NCBI GenBank assembly: GCA_017935345.1
Contig: JAGBHU010000042.1
Location: 248,001-312,000 of the forward strand
Source of the DNA: Coprococcus sp.
GTDB taxonomy: Bacteria > Bacillota > Clostridia > Lachnospirales > Lachnospiraceae
Reading direction: 5' to 3'
DNA length: 64,000 nucleotides
In this document: piece by piece, positions 18,663-27,362 of the stretch
How positions within the stretch are numbered: the stretch's first letter is position 1
Layout of the letters: every line of letters begins with the position of its first letter
Notes under the pieces: generated by a model
The model's database searches: none
The model's input: the letters and a program-made list of their open reading frames with translations, nothing else
Told to the model about the DNA's origin: nothing
Made by a program: the position numbers and the translations under genes

Positions 18663-19505
18663 ATGGCAGAGAATTGTACACATGATTGCAGCAATTGCGG
18701 TGAGAGTTGTTCAAGCAGAAGAGAGCCTCAGAGTTTACTTGTAAAACCACATAAAGATTCACATATAAAGAAAATAATAGCCGTAGTCAGCGGTAAGGGA
18801 GGCGTAGGAAAATCCTCCGTTACTGCGCAGCTTGCGGTTATGATGCAGAGAAAAGGCTATAAAACAGCGATTCTGGATGCAGATATAACAGGGCCTTCTA
18901 TCCCGAGAGCATTTGGTGTCAATGAAGAACCGAAAAATGAGGGAGATTATATCTATGCGGTTGAGACAAAATCAGGTATAAAGGTTATGTCTATCAATCT
19001 GTTAATAGGTGATGAGATGACACCCGTTATCTGGAGAGGACCGATTATTGCAGGGGCAGTAAAGCAGTTCTATACCGATGTAATATGGGGTGATATTGAT
19101 TATATGTTTGTAGATTGTCCTCCGGGAACAGGTGATGTGCCGCTGACGGTATTTCAGTCACTTCCGGTTGATGGCGTTATTGTTGTAACAACGCCACAGG
19201 ATTTAGTTTCCATGATCGTGGGCAAAGCAGTGAGAATGGTAGACGATATGGGAATTCCGATTATAGGCATGATAGAAAATATGTCCTATTTTAAATGTCC
19301 TGATTGTGGGAAAGCACATGATATATTTGGTAAAAGCAGGTTGGAAGAGGTTATGAAGGAGCTTTATATCGGAAAGGCAACAAGGCTTCCTGTTAGTCCG
19401 CAGCTTGCAGGACTGATAGATAAAGGCAGCATAGAGGATATGGAGGATAATGAGCTTTTAGAATTTGCAGATTTGCTGGCAGATGAAAGTACATTTGGGG
19501 ATTAA
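18663..19505 (+). CDS. Mrp/NBP35-family P-loop ATPase
   Basis: A 280-aa iron-sulfur carrier/assembly-type ATPase. The N-terminus is Cys-rich (CTHDCSNCGESC, residues 5-16), then the deviant Walker A SGKGGVGKSS near 43-52, Walker B MFVDCPPGTGD, and a C-terminal CPDC pair (YFKCPDCGKAH) that in Mrp proteins holds a bridging Fe-S cluster. Ribosome site GGAG stands before the ATG. It is followed by a radical SAM gene; Fe-S supply to that enzyme is an attractive but untested link, and a hairpin lies between them. Confidence 0.9.
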   Translation: MAENCTHDCSNCGESCSSRREPQSLLVKPHKDSHIKKIIAVVSGKGGVGKSSVTAQLAVMMQRKGYKTAILDADITGPSIPRAFGVNEEPKNEGDYIYAVETKSGIKVMSINLLIGDEMTPVIWRGPIIAGAVKQFYTDVIWGDIDYMFVDCPPGTGDVPLTVFQSLPVDGVIVVTTPQDLVSMIVGKAVRMVDDMGIPIIGMIENMSYFKCPDCGKAHDIFGKSRLEEVMKELYIGKATRLPVSPQLAGLIDKGSIEDMEDNELLEFADLLADESTFGD

Positions 19506-19603
19506 ACAGGTGTATGTCTATTCATACAGAAAATAACATATAATGCATTAAGTAAAAATATAAGCCATATATCTCGGGTATGTGGCTTATCCTAATTAAA
19601 GAA

Positions 19604-20503
19604 ATGAGTATTAAACAATTATTGGAAAAATGCAATCTCTGTCCAAGGGGTTGCGGTGTAAACAGAATAAAGGGTGAAACAGGAGCATGTAATGAGACGG
19701 TAGAAATTATGGTGTCAAGGGCTGCGCTTCATATGTGGGAGGAGCCATGTATATCAGGTGAGGAAGGTTCAGGAGCGGTATTTTTCGGAGGATGTCAGCT
19801 TGGTTGCTATTTCTGCCAGAACAAAAAGATATCGACAGGAGAGAGAGGACGTATTATATCCGTTTCTGAATTATGTGATATATTTTTCGAGCTGAAAGAA
19901 CAGGGTGCGAACAATATCAATCTTGTTACACCTGACCACTATGTTCCACAGATTATTTCAGCCATCGATATGGCGAAAGAGAAAGGCTTTGATTTGCCGT
20001 TTGTATATAATTGCAGCGGATATGAAAAGGTGGAGATATTAAAACTGTTAGATGGTTATATAGACATATATCTTCCCGATTTTAAGTATATGGATGCCGC
20101 ACTTGCAGGAAAATACAGTAAAGCACCCGATTATCCGGAGATAGCAAAGGCTGCCGTAGATGAGATGGTTCGTCAGTGCGGAGGGGACAAAACCCGCTTT
20201 GATGATAAGGGAATGATGCAAAAGGGTGTTATCGTCCGTCATCTTCAACTGCCGGGACAAATAAAGGATTCCAAGGCCGTTATCAGCTACTTAAACAACA
20301 GATATGGTGAAAAAATATATCTGAGTATTATGAATCAATACACACCGATGCCGAATATTGGAAAGAAATACCCTGAGCTTGCAGTTAAAGTATCCGAGCA
20401 GGAATATGACGAACTGGTGGATTATGCAATCGATATTGGTGTGGAAAATGGTTTTATTCAGGAGGGGGGAACTGCTTCTGAGAGCTTTATACCGGAATTT
20501 TAG
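19604..20503 (+). CDS. Radical SAM protein, PflX-like (COG1313)
   Basis: A 299-aa radical SAM protein related to pyruvate formate-lyase activating enzymes. It has an N-terminal Cys motif (CNLCPRGC with a further ACNE) and the AdoMet cluster motif CQLGCYFCQ (CxxxCxxC) about residue 65. COG1313 proteins have no settled substrate. I prefer ATG 19604 (MSIKQLLEKC): the upstream in-frame ATG at 19580 lies inside a 31-bp hairpin (19560-19590, arms ATAAGCCA/TGGCTTAT) and has no ribosome site. The stop overlaps that of the convergent membrane-protein gene by 4 nt. Confidence 0.85.
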   Translation: MSIKQLLEKCNLCPRGCGVNRIKGETGACNETVEIMVSRAALHMWEEPCISGEEGSGAVFFGGCQLGCYFCQNKKISTGERGRIISVSELCDIFFELKEQGANNINLVTPDHYVPQIISAIDMAKEKGFDLPFVYNCSGYEKVEILKLLDGYIDIYLPDFKYMDAALAGKYSKAPDYPEIAKAAVDEMVRQCGGDKTRFDDKGMMQKGVIVRHLQLPGQIKDSKAVISYLNNRYGEKIYLSIMNQYTPMPNIGKKYPELAVKVSEQEYDELVDYAIDIGVENGFIQEGGTASESFIPEF

Positions 20504-21477
20504 CCTGCCACCCCGTCTATCACATCAAGCAGATGGTACAGCCATTTTTCTTCTGCCTGACGCAGCTCTTCAAGATCTTTGAACTGTGGAAGCATGGAAA
20601 TTCCCTTTGCAGCAAGCTGTCTTGCCTCTACGGAATCATGCTCTATGTAGTATTTGTAATATGCATATATTCTGGCATCGTTACTGTCAGAGCATTTTGA
20701 AAGGAAATATTTAACCTTATTAAAATGATATGTAGCAAGCTTTGTCGCTTCAGGATTGCCTTGAAGGAAGTATGCATAATAAAAGGCAAGATAGCTGTGT
20801 GTGGAATCTTGGAAAATTCTGTTGCTTTCACAGGTAAACCAATGTGCGATATTTGCCATTGTGCTCATATCACCTATCATCTGTGCCTTTATAAAACGGA
20901 TGTGCTGATAATTACTTTTTACAATATTGGAAGCGTCACGGTATTTAAAGACTAAATCAGGAAATTCAACGGCAGTCAGTTTACCCTTCTCCGTTGCTTC
21001 AGTAATTTTATTTCTTAAAATGTTTTCCAGCTCATCTTTTTTGGCAAATGTAGCAAAGGATACGAATATAAGCAAAAGGGTTTCAAAAACGGAAAAGACA
21101 TAAGTTTTACTTATGAGACATTTCAAAAACTGACCGGTATAGGAGTATTCAAATATTCCTGTAGCGACAAGCAGTAATCCGATAAGAACATGTGTAGAAA
21201 ACAAAAAAAGCAGACTAAGCTTTGCGGAGGCGCGATCCTCTTTTGTTGTCAGGTTATCTTTTGTCATTTTAACAAGGGGTAAGGCTTTAAAGCTTGTTCT
21301 ATATGATACAAGCCTGCTGTCTTTTTCACTTGTTCTAATAAATTTGAATATTAAAAATTCAAAACTATAAAAATGCAATCCGTACAGTTTACCTCCAAGG
21401 TATGTAAACAAACTTAAAAGCAAACTGCAAAATATGATACCTAAAGGAATACTGCATATTAAAATAAGTGTATCCAT
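20500..21477 (-). CDS. Membrane protein of unknown function
   Basis: 325 aa. Hydrophobic segments lie near 4-27, 90-108 and 125-147; the remainder (about 150-320) is a soluble, helix-rich region with Tyr/Ala-rich stretches (FYYAYFLQGN, RIYAYYKYYIEHDSVEARQL) suggestive of TPR-like helical pairs, though no clean repeat can be shown. No catalytic motif is visible. It is 44 nt downstream of the DHHW-protein gene on the same strand, so it may be cotranscribed with the polymer O-acetylation pair. Confidence 0.65.
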   Translation of the reverse strand: MDTLILICSIPLGIIFCSLLLSLFTYLGGKLYGLHFYSFEFLIFKFIRTSEKDSRLVSYRTSFKALPLVKMTKDNLTTKEDRASAKLSLLFLFSTHVLIGLLLVATGIFEYSYTGQFLKCLISKTYVFSVFETLLLIFVSFATFAKKDELENILRNKITEATEKGKLTAVEFPDLVFKYRDASNIVKSNYQHIRFIKAQMIGDMSTMANIAHWFTCESNRIFQDSTHSYLAFYYAYFLQGNPEATKLATYHFNKVKYFLSKCSDSNDARIYAYYKYYIEHDSVEARQLAAKGISMLPQFKDLEELRQAEEKWLYHLLDVIDGVAG

Positions 21478-21521
21478 TTCCCCATCCCTCGTTTTTGTAT
21501 TCGTTTTTTATTTTGATGTGC

Positions 21522-22706
21522 CTATGGTGTTGATTCAGCCGGTCTGAAAATACTCATTTTTATTAAATCTGCATCATCTGCAAAGGTGATGCAGTTGTAT
21601 AAAAAGAGTACCTGAGTATAGTCCTCTACATTGACCAGATTGCCATAGTATTGGTTTACATATCTCATGTCCAGCATCGTTATTCTGTCATAATTTCCGA
21701 TTAAAAACTGAACCATGGAATTTGCATAGCTGTCCTTGATCAGAAGCAGGGATTTACCTGTTCCTGCATTTGTCTTTATATCAACCACAGAACAGTTCTG
21801 TCCCAAGTAAGTGCTGTATTTATCCTTGACCGCAAGGTATTCAGGAAAGAATATGGAATCATATTCCATCGTTTTCACACCGTTTGAGGCTGTTACCTTT
21901 ACGTTTATATCTTTATCGGTTAAAGTATACAGGTCTATTTCGTCTTTTGTTACAGACTGGTCGAGTGTCTTTGAAAATAATGTACCCTGAAAGCTGTCGC
22001 TTCCTGTCTCTACCGTATAGGCATCCGATGAATAAGGGATATATTCAAGTTCGCTTCCTGCTGCCGCATATGCCAGATAAGCACCTTTTGATGTCCAGTG
22101 ATGGTCTGTTCTATAATAGATGTATTCATCCTTTGCATCAGACAGGGCGTTGGAAACATCAATGCCTGAAACACCGTCCAGCTTTTCATAACAGGTATTG
22201 ATCATATCCTTTTGATTTACCGACACGCCTTTTACGGTTGATGAAATCAGGTTATCATATATTCCTGCAGAAGTAGGACAAAGCATAAAGTAAACAGGAA
22301 CATCAGGGTGTGCCTTTGCAAAATCATTTATGACACCGATATTTGTATCAATCGTCTCTTTATTGTAGGAAGCACCGATATCATCATATTCAGAAAGGAT
22401 CTGTATCATCCTGTCATTGGTAGTATATACGGTATCGGTTTCGGTTTTGCCGAGGACACGCTCCGATTTGTTTTTTGCCGAGATCAATGTTTCACGCCCG
22501 AAAAATCTGTCTGAAAACCAGATGTCAAAGTCATTCATAAATTTTTCTTCCTTGATGGTGTCCAAACTGACCTCCGGAAATTCCTTCAAATATTTATTTT
22601 CATTTTCTGAAAACGGCTTTTCCTCTTTTGGCATCAATATAAATGTCAATAGAGGAAATGCAATTAACAAAAGCATAAAGATAACAATTCCAATTTTTTT
22701 ATACAT
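21522..22706 (-). CDS. DHHW-motif protein, AlgX/DltD-like partner of MBOAT
   Basis: The 394-aa protein has an N-terminal membrane span (about 5-24) and an extracellular domain with the family motif DHHW (in YYRTDHHWTSKG) near 193 and a later LLLIKDSYANS block that carries the SGNH-type Ser. Such proteins act outside the membrane with an MBOAT acyltransferase to O-acetylate exported polysaccharides or wall polymers. The MBOAT gene is next to it, 68 nt upstream. The polymer acetylated is unknown. Confidence 0.85.
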   Translation of the reverse strand: MYKKIGIVIFMLLLIAFPLLTFILMPKEEKPFSENENKYLKEFPEVSLDTIKEEKFMNDFDIWFSDRFFGRETLISAKNKSERVLGKTETDTVYTTNDRMIQILSEYDDIGASYNKETIDTNIGVINDFAKAHPDVPVYFMLCPTSAGIYDNLISSTVKGVSVNQKDMINTCYEKLDGVSGIDVSNALSDAKDEYIYYRTDHHWTSKGAYLAYAAAGSELEYIPYSSDAYTVETGSDSFQGTLFSKTLDQSVTKDEIDLYTLTDKDINVKVTASNGVKTMEYDSIFFPEYLAVKDKYSTYLGQNCSVVDIKTNAGTGKSLLLIKDSYANSMVQFLIGNYDRITMLDMRYVNQYYGNLVNVEDYTQVLFLYNCITFADDADLIKMSIFRPAESTP

Positions 22707-22774
22707 AATATTCTCCGTTAAAATAATTTGTATTCCGCTATTATCAGAACCGATAATAATAGTATTTCCGTTAC

Positions 22775-24202
22775 TTAGAAGTTGAAGTACAGGAACGGAT
22801 TATAGCTTGCATCTACAAGATAAGCCGTTGACAAAAGGAATACGATTATCATGTAGCAAATGGACAAAATGTTTGTACAGGAAGGCTGCCGCTTTGCAAG
22901 CTTTTCTGCCAGTTTTTTAACAATACTTGTACATCCGATGATTGCAACAATCAATAATATTCCGAAGTTTAATAACAGATATGTTGTGTGGTTATCTGCA
23001 AATGTACTTCCGAAGCTAAACATTCTCTTCATATAGGTAAATGCCATGGAAAGACTGTCTGTATCAAACAACACCCATCCCAGAGAAACAAGTACCATTG
23101 CATAGATGTGTTTCACAAAGTTTGGGATTTTGTTCAGTAAGTTTTCTTTTCCTTTGTTCTTTAAGACGGTGGTAATCACCTTTTCCATGATAATAATTAC
23201 ACCGTACATACATCCCCAGACAATAAAGTTCCAGCTTGCACCATGCCATACACCCGTAAGAAACCAGACAATGGCGGTATTCAGTATCATTCTGGCAAAG
23301 CCCTTTTTGCTGCCGCCAAGTGGAAAGTAGACATAGCTTTTAAACCAACCGGATAACGTCATATGCCATCTGCGCCAGAATTCGGTAATACTTTTGGATT
23401 CATATGGATAGTCGAAGTTCTTTGGAAAATGAAATCCAAGAATTTTTCCCATACCTACAGCCATATCGGAATAGCCTGAAAAATCAAAATAAATCTGTAA
23501 AGTATATGCAGCAATACCGAGCCATGCTGTTGCGACAGGAACGGTATTGAAGTCCATGACCTTTACGGTATCCCAAAGCGTTCCGATATTATTTGCAATC
23601 AGAACCTTCTTTCCAAGACCTGCTACAAATTGAAGAATACCGTCCCATATTGTATCAACGTCTATCCTTCTGTCTTCCAGTTCGTCTGCGATATCTTCAT
23701 AACGAACGATAGGGCCTGCAACGATTTGTGGGAATAAGGTAACAAATGCTGCAAATGTAATCGGATTTTTCTGAACATTGATATTTCCACGATATAAATC
23801 AATGGTATAGGACATTGACTGGAATGTGAAAAAGCTGATACCGATGGGCAGCAGGGTTGTCGGGGCGCCATAGGCTGTTCCGAATATATGATTGATATTT
23901 TCTATAATAAAGCCGCTGTATTTGAAAAAACCCAGCAGGGACAGATTCATGATGACGGAAATGATAAGTGCTGCCTTTCTCATGGCAGGCTTGTGTCCGA
24001 ATTTGTAAATGACAAGTCCTGCAAAATAGTCAATCAGGGTTGAAGCAATCATTATAAACACATAGATTGGCTCACCCCATGCATAAAAGAAAAGTCCGCT
24101 TATCAGGATAAACAGATTCTTAAGCTGCTTTGGAATGATATAGTAAAGTATTAATACAATTGGTAAAAACAAAAATAAAAAGGTTAAGCTTGAAAAAACC
24201 AT
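22775..24202 (-). CDS. MBOAT-family O-acyltransferase (AlgI/DltB-like)
   Basis: A polytopic membrane enzyme of 475 aa with about ten to twelve spans. Family landmarks are present: FWRRWHMTLSGWFKSYVYFP near 267-286 and the catalytic-His motif VWHGASWNF near 317-325. It moves acyl groups, usually acetyl, across the membrane for modification of extracellular polymers; no dltA/dltC lies nearby, so D-alanylation of teichoic acid is unlikely and the AlgI-type role fits better. Confidence 0.92.
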   Translation of the reverse strand: MVFSSLTFLFLFLPIVLILYYIIPKQLKNLFILISGLFFYAWGEPIYVFIMIASTLIDYFAGLVIYKFGHKPAMRKAALIISVIMNLSLLGFFKYSGFIIENINHIFGTAYGAPTTLLPIGISFFTFQSMSYTIDLYRGNINVQKNPITFAAFVTLFPQIVAGPIVRYEDIADELEDRRIDVDTIWDGILQFVAGLGKKVLIANNIGTLWDTVKVMDFNTVPVATAWLGIAAYTLQIYFDFSGYSDMAVGMGKILGFHFPKNFDYPYESKSITEFWRRWHMTLSGWFKSYVYFPLGGSKKGFARMILNTAIVWFLTGVWHGASWNFIVWGCMYGVIIIMEKVITTVLKNKGKENLLNKIPNFVKHIYAMVLVSLGWVLFDTDSLSMAFTYMKRMFSFGSTFADNHTTYLLLNFGILLIVAIIGCTSIVKKLAEKLAKRQPSCTNILSICYMIIVFLLSTAYLVDASYNPFLYFNF

Positions 24203-24394
24203 TATATACTCTGTTCAAGGTTGCTTATTATGAACAGTTCCCTCCATTTTTTACAAATTTCATGCTAATTATAAGAGCATGAAAGAATTGTGTCAATGAT
24301 ATCAGTATTGCTAATTTGTAAGATTTTTTATTCAGCAAGGGGATAAAGTCACGAAATATTTTAATCGGTATTTGTATCGGAAGCTTTGTACCTG

Positions 24395-24423
24395 TTGCAA
24401 AGTTAAGAGATATGTGATATATT
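24395..24423 (+). promoter_or_regulatory. Promoter of the antitoxin antisense RNA
   Basis: TTGCAA (24395-24400), 17-bp spacer, TATATT (24418-24423). It points toward the 3' end of the minus-strand toxin transcript and predicts a start near 24430. Confidence 0.65.
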
Positions 24424-24429
24424 GAGAAT

Positions 24430-24548
24430 ACAAAAAGAGCAACCGCCCATATGATGCCCTATGGGTACAAGGTGGGTTGACCTTGCGAAATATTAGTGAC
24501 ACAGAACAGCCACCCTATCACTCGGTCAAAGTTTCAAGGGTGGTTTTT
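24430..24548 (+). ncRNA. Predicted antisense RNA antitoxin (RatA-like)
   Basis: A transcript of about 120 nt is predicted from the promoter above to a hairpin CCACCCT/AGGGTGG (24510-24543) followed by five T. It is complementary to the 3' untranslated part of the convergent toxin mRNA, the arrangement of txpA/RatA and bsrG/SR4 type I systems. No protein is encoded. Inferred from architecture. Confidence 0.65.
24431..24479 (-). terminator. Terminator of the toxin mRNA
   Basis: Read on the minus strand, CAACC and CCCATA arms pair with TATGGG and GGTTG, followed by a CTCTTTTTG tract. It lies within the antisense RNA region, so both transcripts overlap by about 120 nt. Confidence 0.65.
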
Positions 24549-24561
24549 CTATGCTAAAACA

Positions 24562-24672
24562 TTAGTGACAAATCAAGTAAATGAATGTCAGCAATGCTAA
24601 AATGAACATACCGAAAGACATAAGGTCTTTGAAGTCAAATAATTTCTTATTGTGCTTCTTTTTCCTGTTCAT
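24562..24672 (-). CDS. TxpA/BsrG-like type I toxin (putative holin-like toxin), 36 aa
   Basis: A 36-aa peptide: basic N-terminus MNRKKKHNKK, a short linker FDFKDLM, then one hydrophobic span SFGMFILALLTFIYLICH. This matches the putative holin-like toxin family of Firmicutes (small membrane-active peptides of type I toxin-antitoxin pairs). A GGGGGTG ribosome site precedes the ATG. A candidate promoter TTTACA-16-TTTTAT is on the minus strand near 24738-24765. The peptide is too short for most gene finders. Confidence 0.8.
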   Translation of the reverse strand: MNRKKKHNKKLFDFKDLMSFGMFILALLTFIYLICH

Positions 24673-24813
24673 AGCATCACCCCCATCCTATGTAGAATAG
24701 AGGTCAACGCACCCTGTAACACGATTGCTCCATAAAAAGATATTAGCATATGTTGTAAAAAGAGAGAAATAAAATAATTATAAAATAAAGTATCCATTGG
24801 TGAAAAATACATC

Positions 24814-24842
24814 TTGACAAATTAACAAAAAGAGTTCATTAT
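24814..24842 (+). promoter_or_regulatory. Promoter of the trp operon leader
   Basis: Consensus TTGACA (24814-24819), 17-bp spacer and CATTAT (24837-24842), just upstream of the T-box leader. Confidence 0.7.
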
Positions 24843-24861
24843 TTACTCATATTAAAAAAAC

Positions 24862-25120
24862 CGATGAACAAGAGGAGTAGTTGGTAAAGAACATGCACAG
24901 AGAGCTGCAGGCGGTGGGATTGCAGCGATGGGATTATCAATGAATGGACTTGTGAGGGCGAACCGAAAAGCAGAAGCCAAGTAGGGGAGACGGAGACCTA
25001 CCGTTACAGAAGGTACATATATGAATGTATATGTGTGAGTGCATCAGAGATGATGAATTTTAGGTGGCACCGCAGGAGTTGATATCTTGTCCTAATGATA
25101 GTTTAGGATGAGATTTTTTT
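24862..25120 (+). promoter_or_regulatory. T-box riboswitch, tryptophan-specific
   Basis: A 260-nt leader with the conserved T-box AGGTGGCACCGC (25062-25073), AGAGAGC-type stem I elements near 24899 and a terminator hairpin (25086-25110, arms TCCTAA/TTAGGA) with seven T. Uncharged tRNA pairing with the T-box would favour the antiterminator. A TGG in GAATGGACT (about 24938) is the likely specifier, consistent with the trp genes directly downstream; that choice is from position, not folding. Confidence 0.9.
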
Positions 25121-25256
25121 ATTTCCAGAAGAAATAGAAATCAAATCCGGCAGGTGCCTTTTTCACGTATATACAAAGTTTTTAACTGCATACACAGAGG
25201 AGGATTTATAAATTTTCTTTGTGTGGTGGATTCAGTATCAGAAAGGAGCAGACAGA

Positions 25257-26732
25257 ATGATTAAACCAACATTAGAAGAAGCAAAAGCATATGCGGCGGC
25301 AGGCTATAAGATGGTTCCTGTATGTTATGAAATGTTGTCCGATATCATAACACCCATCCAACTGCTTACAAAACTGAAAGCGGCAGATGAGCATTGCTAC
25401 ATATTAGAAAGTGTAGAAAATCAGGAGCTGTGGGGCAGATATACTTTTCTTGGATATCATCCGAAGTTTGATGTAACCTGCATGAATGGTCATATCGTAC
25501 TGAAGGATGTAAATGGAACTGTTATAAAAGAAGCAGATGGAATTCATCCTGAAGTGTTCATAAGAGACATTCTGAAGGACTACAAGAGTCCAAAAATAGA
25601 GGGACTTCCATCCTTTACAGGTGGATTGGTAGGATATTTTTCCTATGATTACATTAAGTACAGCGAAAAAAAGCTGGTGCTTGATGCAGAAGATGATGAG
25701 AATTTTCAGGATTTGGATTTAATGCTTTTTGATAAGGTAATTGCATTTGATAATTTTAAATCAAAGCTCGTGCTTGTGGCAAATGCAGATACATCGGATA
25801 TGGAAGCCGGATATCAGAAGGCGCTGACGGATATAGAAGAAATGAAGCAGCTCATACTTGAGGGTACATCAGCCGAAATTCCGAGACCGAAGCTTAAGAC
25901 GGAATTTAAGCCGCTGTTTCACAAAGAGCAGTATTGCAGCATGGTTGAGAAGGCAAAGAAATATATATATGAAGGAGATATATTTCAGGTGGTTCTTTCA
26001 AACAGACTTGAGGCTGAAATGGAAGGCTCACTGTTTCATACATACAGGGTATTGCGGAGTACAAATCCTTCGCCATATATGTTCTATTTCAGTGGCGATA
26101 CAATCGAAGTAGCAGGTGCTTCGCCTGAAACGCTTGTGAAGCTGGAAAACGGAATCCTTCATACCTTTCCACTTGCAGGTACCAGACCGCGCGGTAAGAC
26201 AAAGGAAGAGGATACGAAGCTTGAAGCGAGTCTGCTTGTCGATGAAAAGGAGCTTGCCGAGCATAATATGCTGGTTGACCTCGGCAGAAATGACCTTGGA
26301 AAAATAAGCCGTTTCGGAACGGTTGAAGTGGAGCAATATATGCGGATTCAGAGATATTCTCATGTAATGCATATCGGTTCTACTGTGCGGGGAGAAATCG
26401 ACACCAAGAGGTATGATGAGCTTTCCGCAATAGATGCGGTACTTCCTGCGGGAACATTGTCAGGTGCACCGAAGCTGAGAGCATGTGAAATCATCAATGA
26501 GCTGGAAAATAATAAACGTGGTATCTATGGCGGGGCAATCGGCTATATCGATTTTGCAGGAAATATGGATACCTGCATTGCAATTCGTATCGCATATAAA
26601 AAAGATAATAAGGTGTTTGTACGATCAGGTGCAGGAATTGTTGCAGACAGTATTCCTGAAAATGAGTTTCATGAGTGTATCAACAAGGCAAAGGCAGTAA
26701 CAACGGCTCTTGCAGCAAGTCAGGAGGTGTAG
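25257..26732 (+). CDS. trpE: Anthranilate synthase component I
   Basis: Converts chorismate and ammonia (from TrpG) to anthranilate, the first step of tryptophan synthesis. The protein from ATG 25257 is 491 aa, chosen because AAGGAG stands 8 nt before it; an upstream in-frame codon at 25221 lacks a site. The Trp feedback element is visible as LESVE...GRYTFLG near 45-60, and the chorismate-binding core as AGTRPRGKT, DLGRNDLGK and GTLSGAPKLRA. First gene of the T-box-controlled operon; trpG follows after 5 nt. Confidence 0.96.
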   Translation: MIKPTLEEAKAYAAAGYKMVPVCYEMLSDIITPIQLLTKLKAADEHCYILESVENQELWGRYTFLGYHPKFDVTCMNGHIVLKDVNGTVIKEADGIHPEVFIRDILKDYKSPKIEGLPSFTGGLVGYFSYDYIKYSEKKLVLDAEDDENFQDLDLMLFDKVIAFDNFKSKLVLVANADTSDMEAGYQKALTDIEEMKQLILEGTSAEIPRPKLKTEFKPLFHKEQYCSMVEKAKKYIYEGDIFQVVLSNRLEAEMEGSLFHTYRVLRSTNPSPYMFYFSGDTIEVAGASPETLVKLENGILHTFPLAGTRPRGKTKEEDTKLEASLLVDEKELAEHNMLVDLGRNDLGKISRFGTVEVEQYMRIQRYSHVMHIGSTVRGEIDTKRYDELSAIDAVLPAGTLSGAPKLRACEIINELENNKRGIYGGAIGYIDFAGNMDTCIAIRIAYKKDNKVFVRSGAGIVADSIPENEFHECINKAKAVTTALAASQEV

Positions 26733-26737
26733 AACGA

Positions 26738-27301
26738 ATGACAATATTAATCGATAATTATGACAGCTTTTCCTACAATCTTTTTCAACTTGTAGGAATG
26801 ATCAATCCTGATATCAAGGTAATCAGAAATGATGCGTATACCTGTGAAGAGATAGAAGCCATGAAGCCTGACCATATCATTATATCACCGGGGCCGGGCA
26901 GACCGTCAGATGCCGGAATGTGTGAAGAGGCTGTAAGATATTTTGCAGGGAAGGTGCCTATTCTTGGTGTATGTCTGGGGCATCAGGCTATCTGTGAGGT
27001 ATTTGGAGCGACAATAACATATGCAGGACAGCTGATGCATGGAAAGATGTCAGTTGCGGATATTGATACGGACTGTAAGCTGTTTGAAGGCTTAGAGAAA
27101 AAAATAGAAGTAGCGAGGTATCATTCTCTTGCGGCCTCCAATGAGAATTTCCCGGAATGTCTTTCTGTGACGGCTCGGACTGAGGATGGGGAAATCATGG
27201 CGGTAAAGCATAAAGATTATGAAATCTATGGAGTGCAGTTTCATCCGGAGTCTATTCTCACTCCTGATGGAAATATCATATTAAGAAATTTTTTAAGCTG
27301 A
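26738..27301 (+). CDS. trpG: Anthranilate synthase component II (glutamine amidotransferase)
   Basis: A class I glutamine amidotransferase supplying ammonia to TrpE. The 187-aa protein from ATG 26738 (AGGAGGTG ribosome site at 26722-26729) starts MTILIDNYDSFSYNL. The triad is visible: Cys in GVCLGHQAI near 79, and His-Pro-Glu in VQFHPESIL near 168-172. It overlaps nothing but follows trpE by 5 nt, favouring balanced translation of the two subunits. Confidence 0.96.
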   Translation: MTILIDNYDSFSYNLFQLVGMINPDIKVIRNDAYTCEEIEAMKPDHIIISPGPGRPSDAGMCEEAVRYFAGKVPILGVCLGHQAICEVFGATITYAGQLMHGKMSVADIDTDCKLFEGLEKKIEVARYHSLAASNENFPECLSVTARTEDGEIMAVKHKDYEIYGVQFHPESILTPDGNIILRNFLS

Positions 27302-27362
27302 CCAAATCGGATGTCAGGTGCGATAACTAAAATATATTTAATAGGAAAAGGAGAAAAACATT

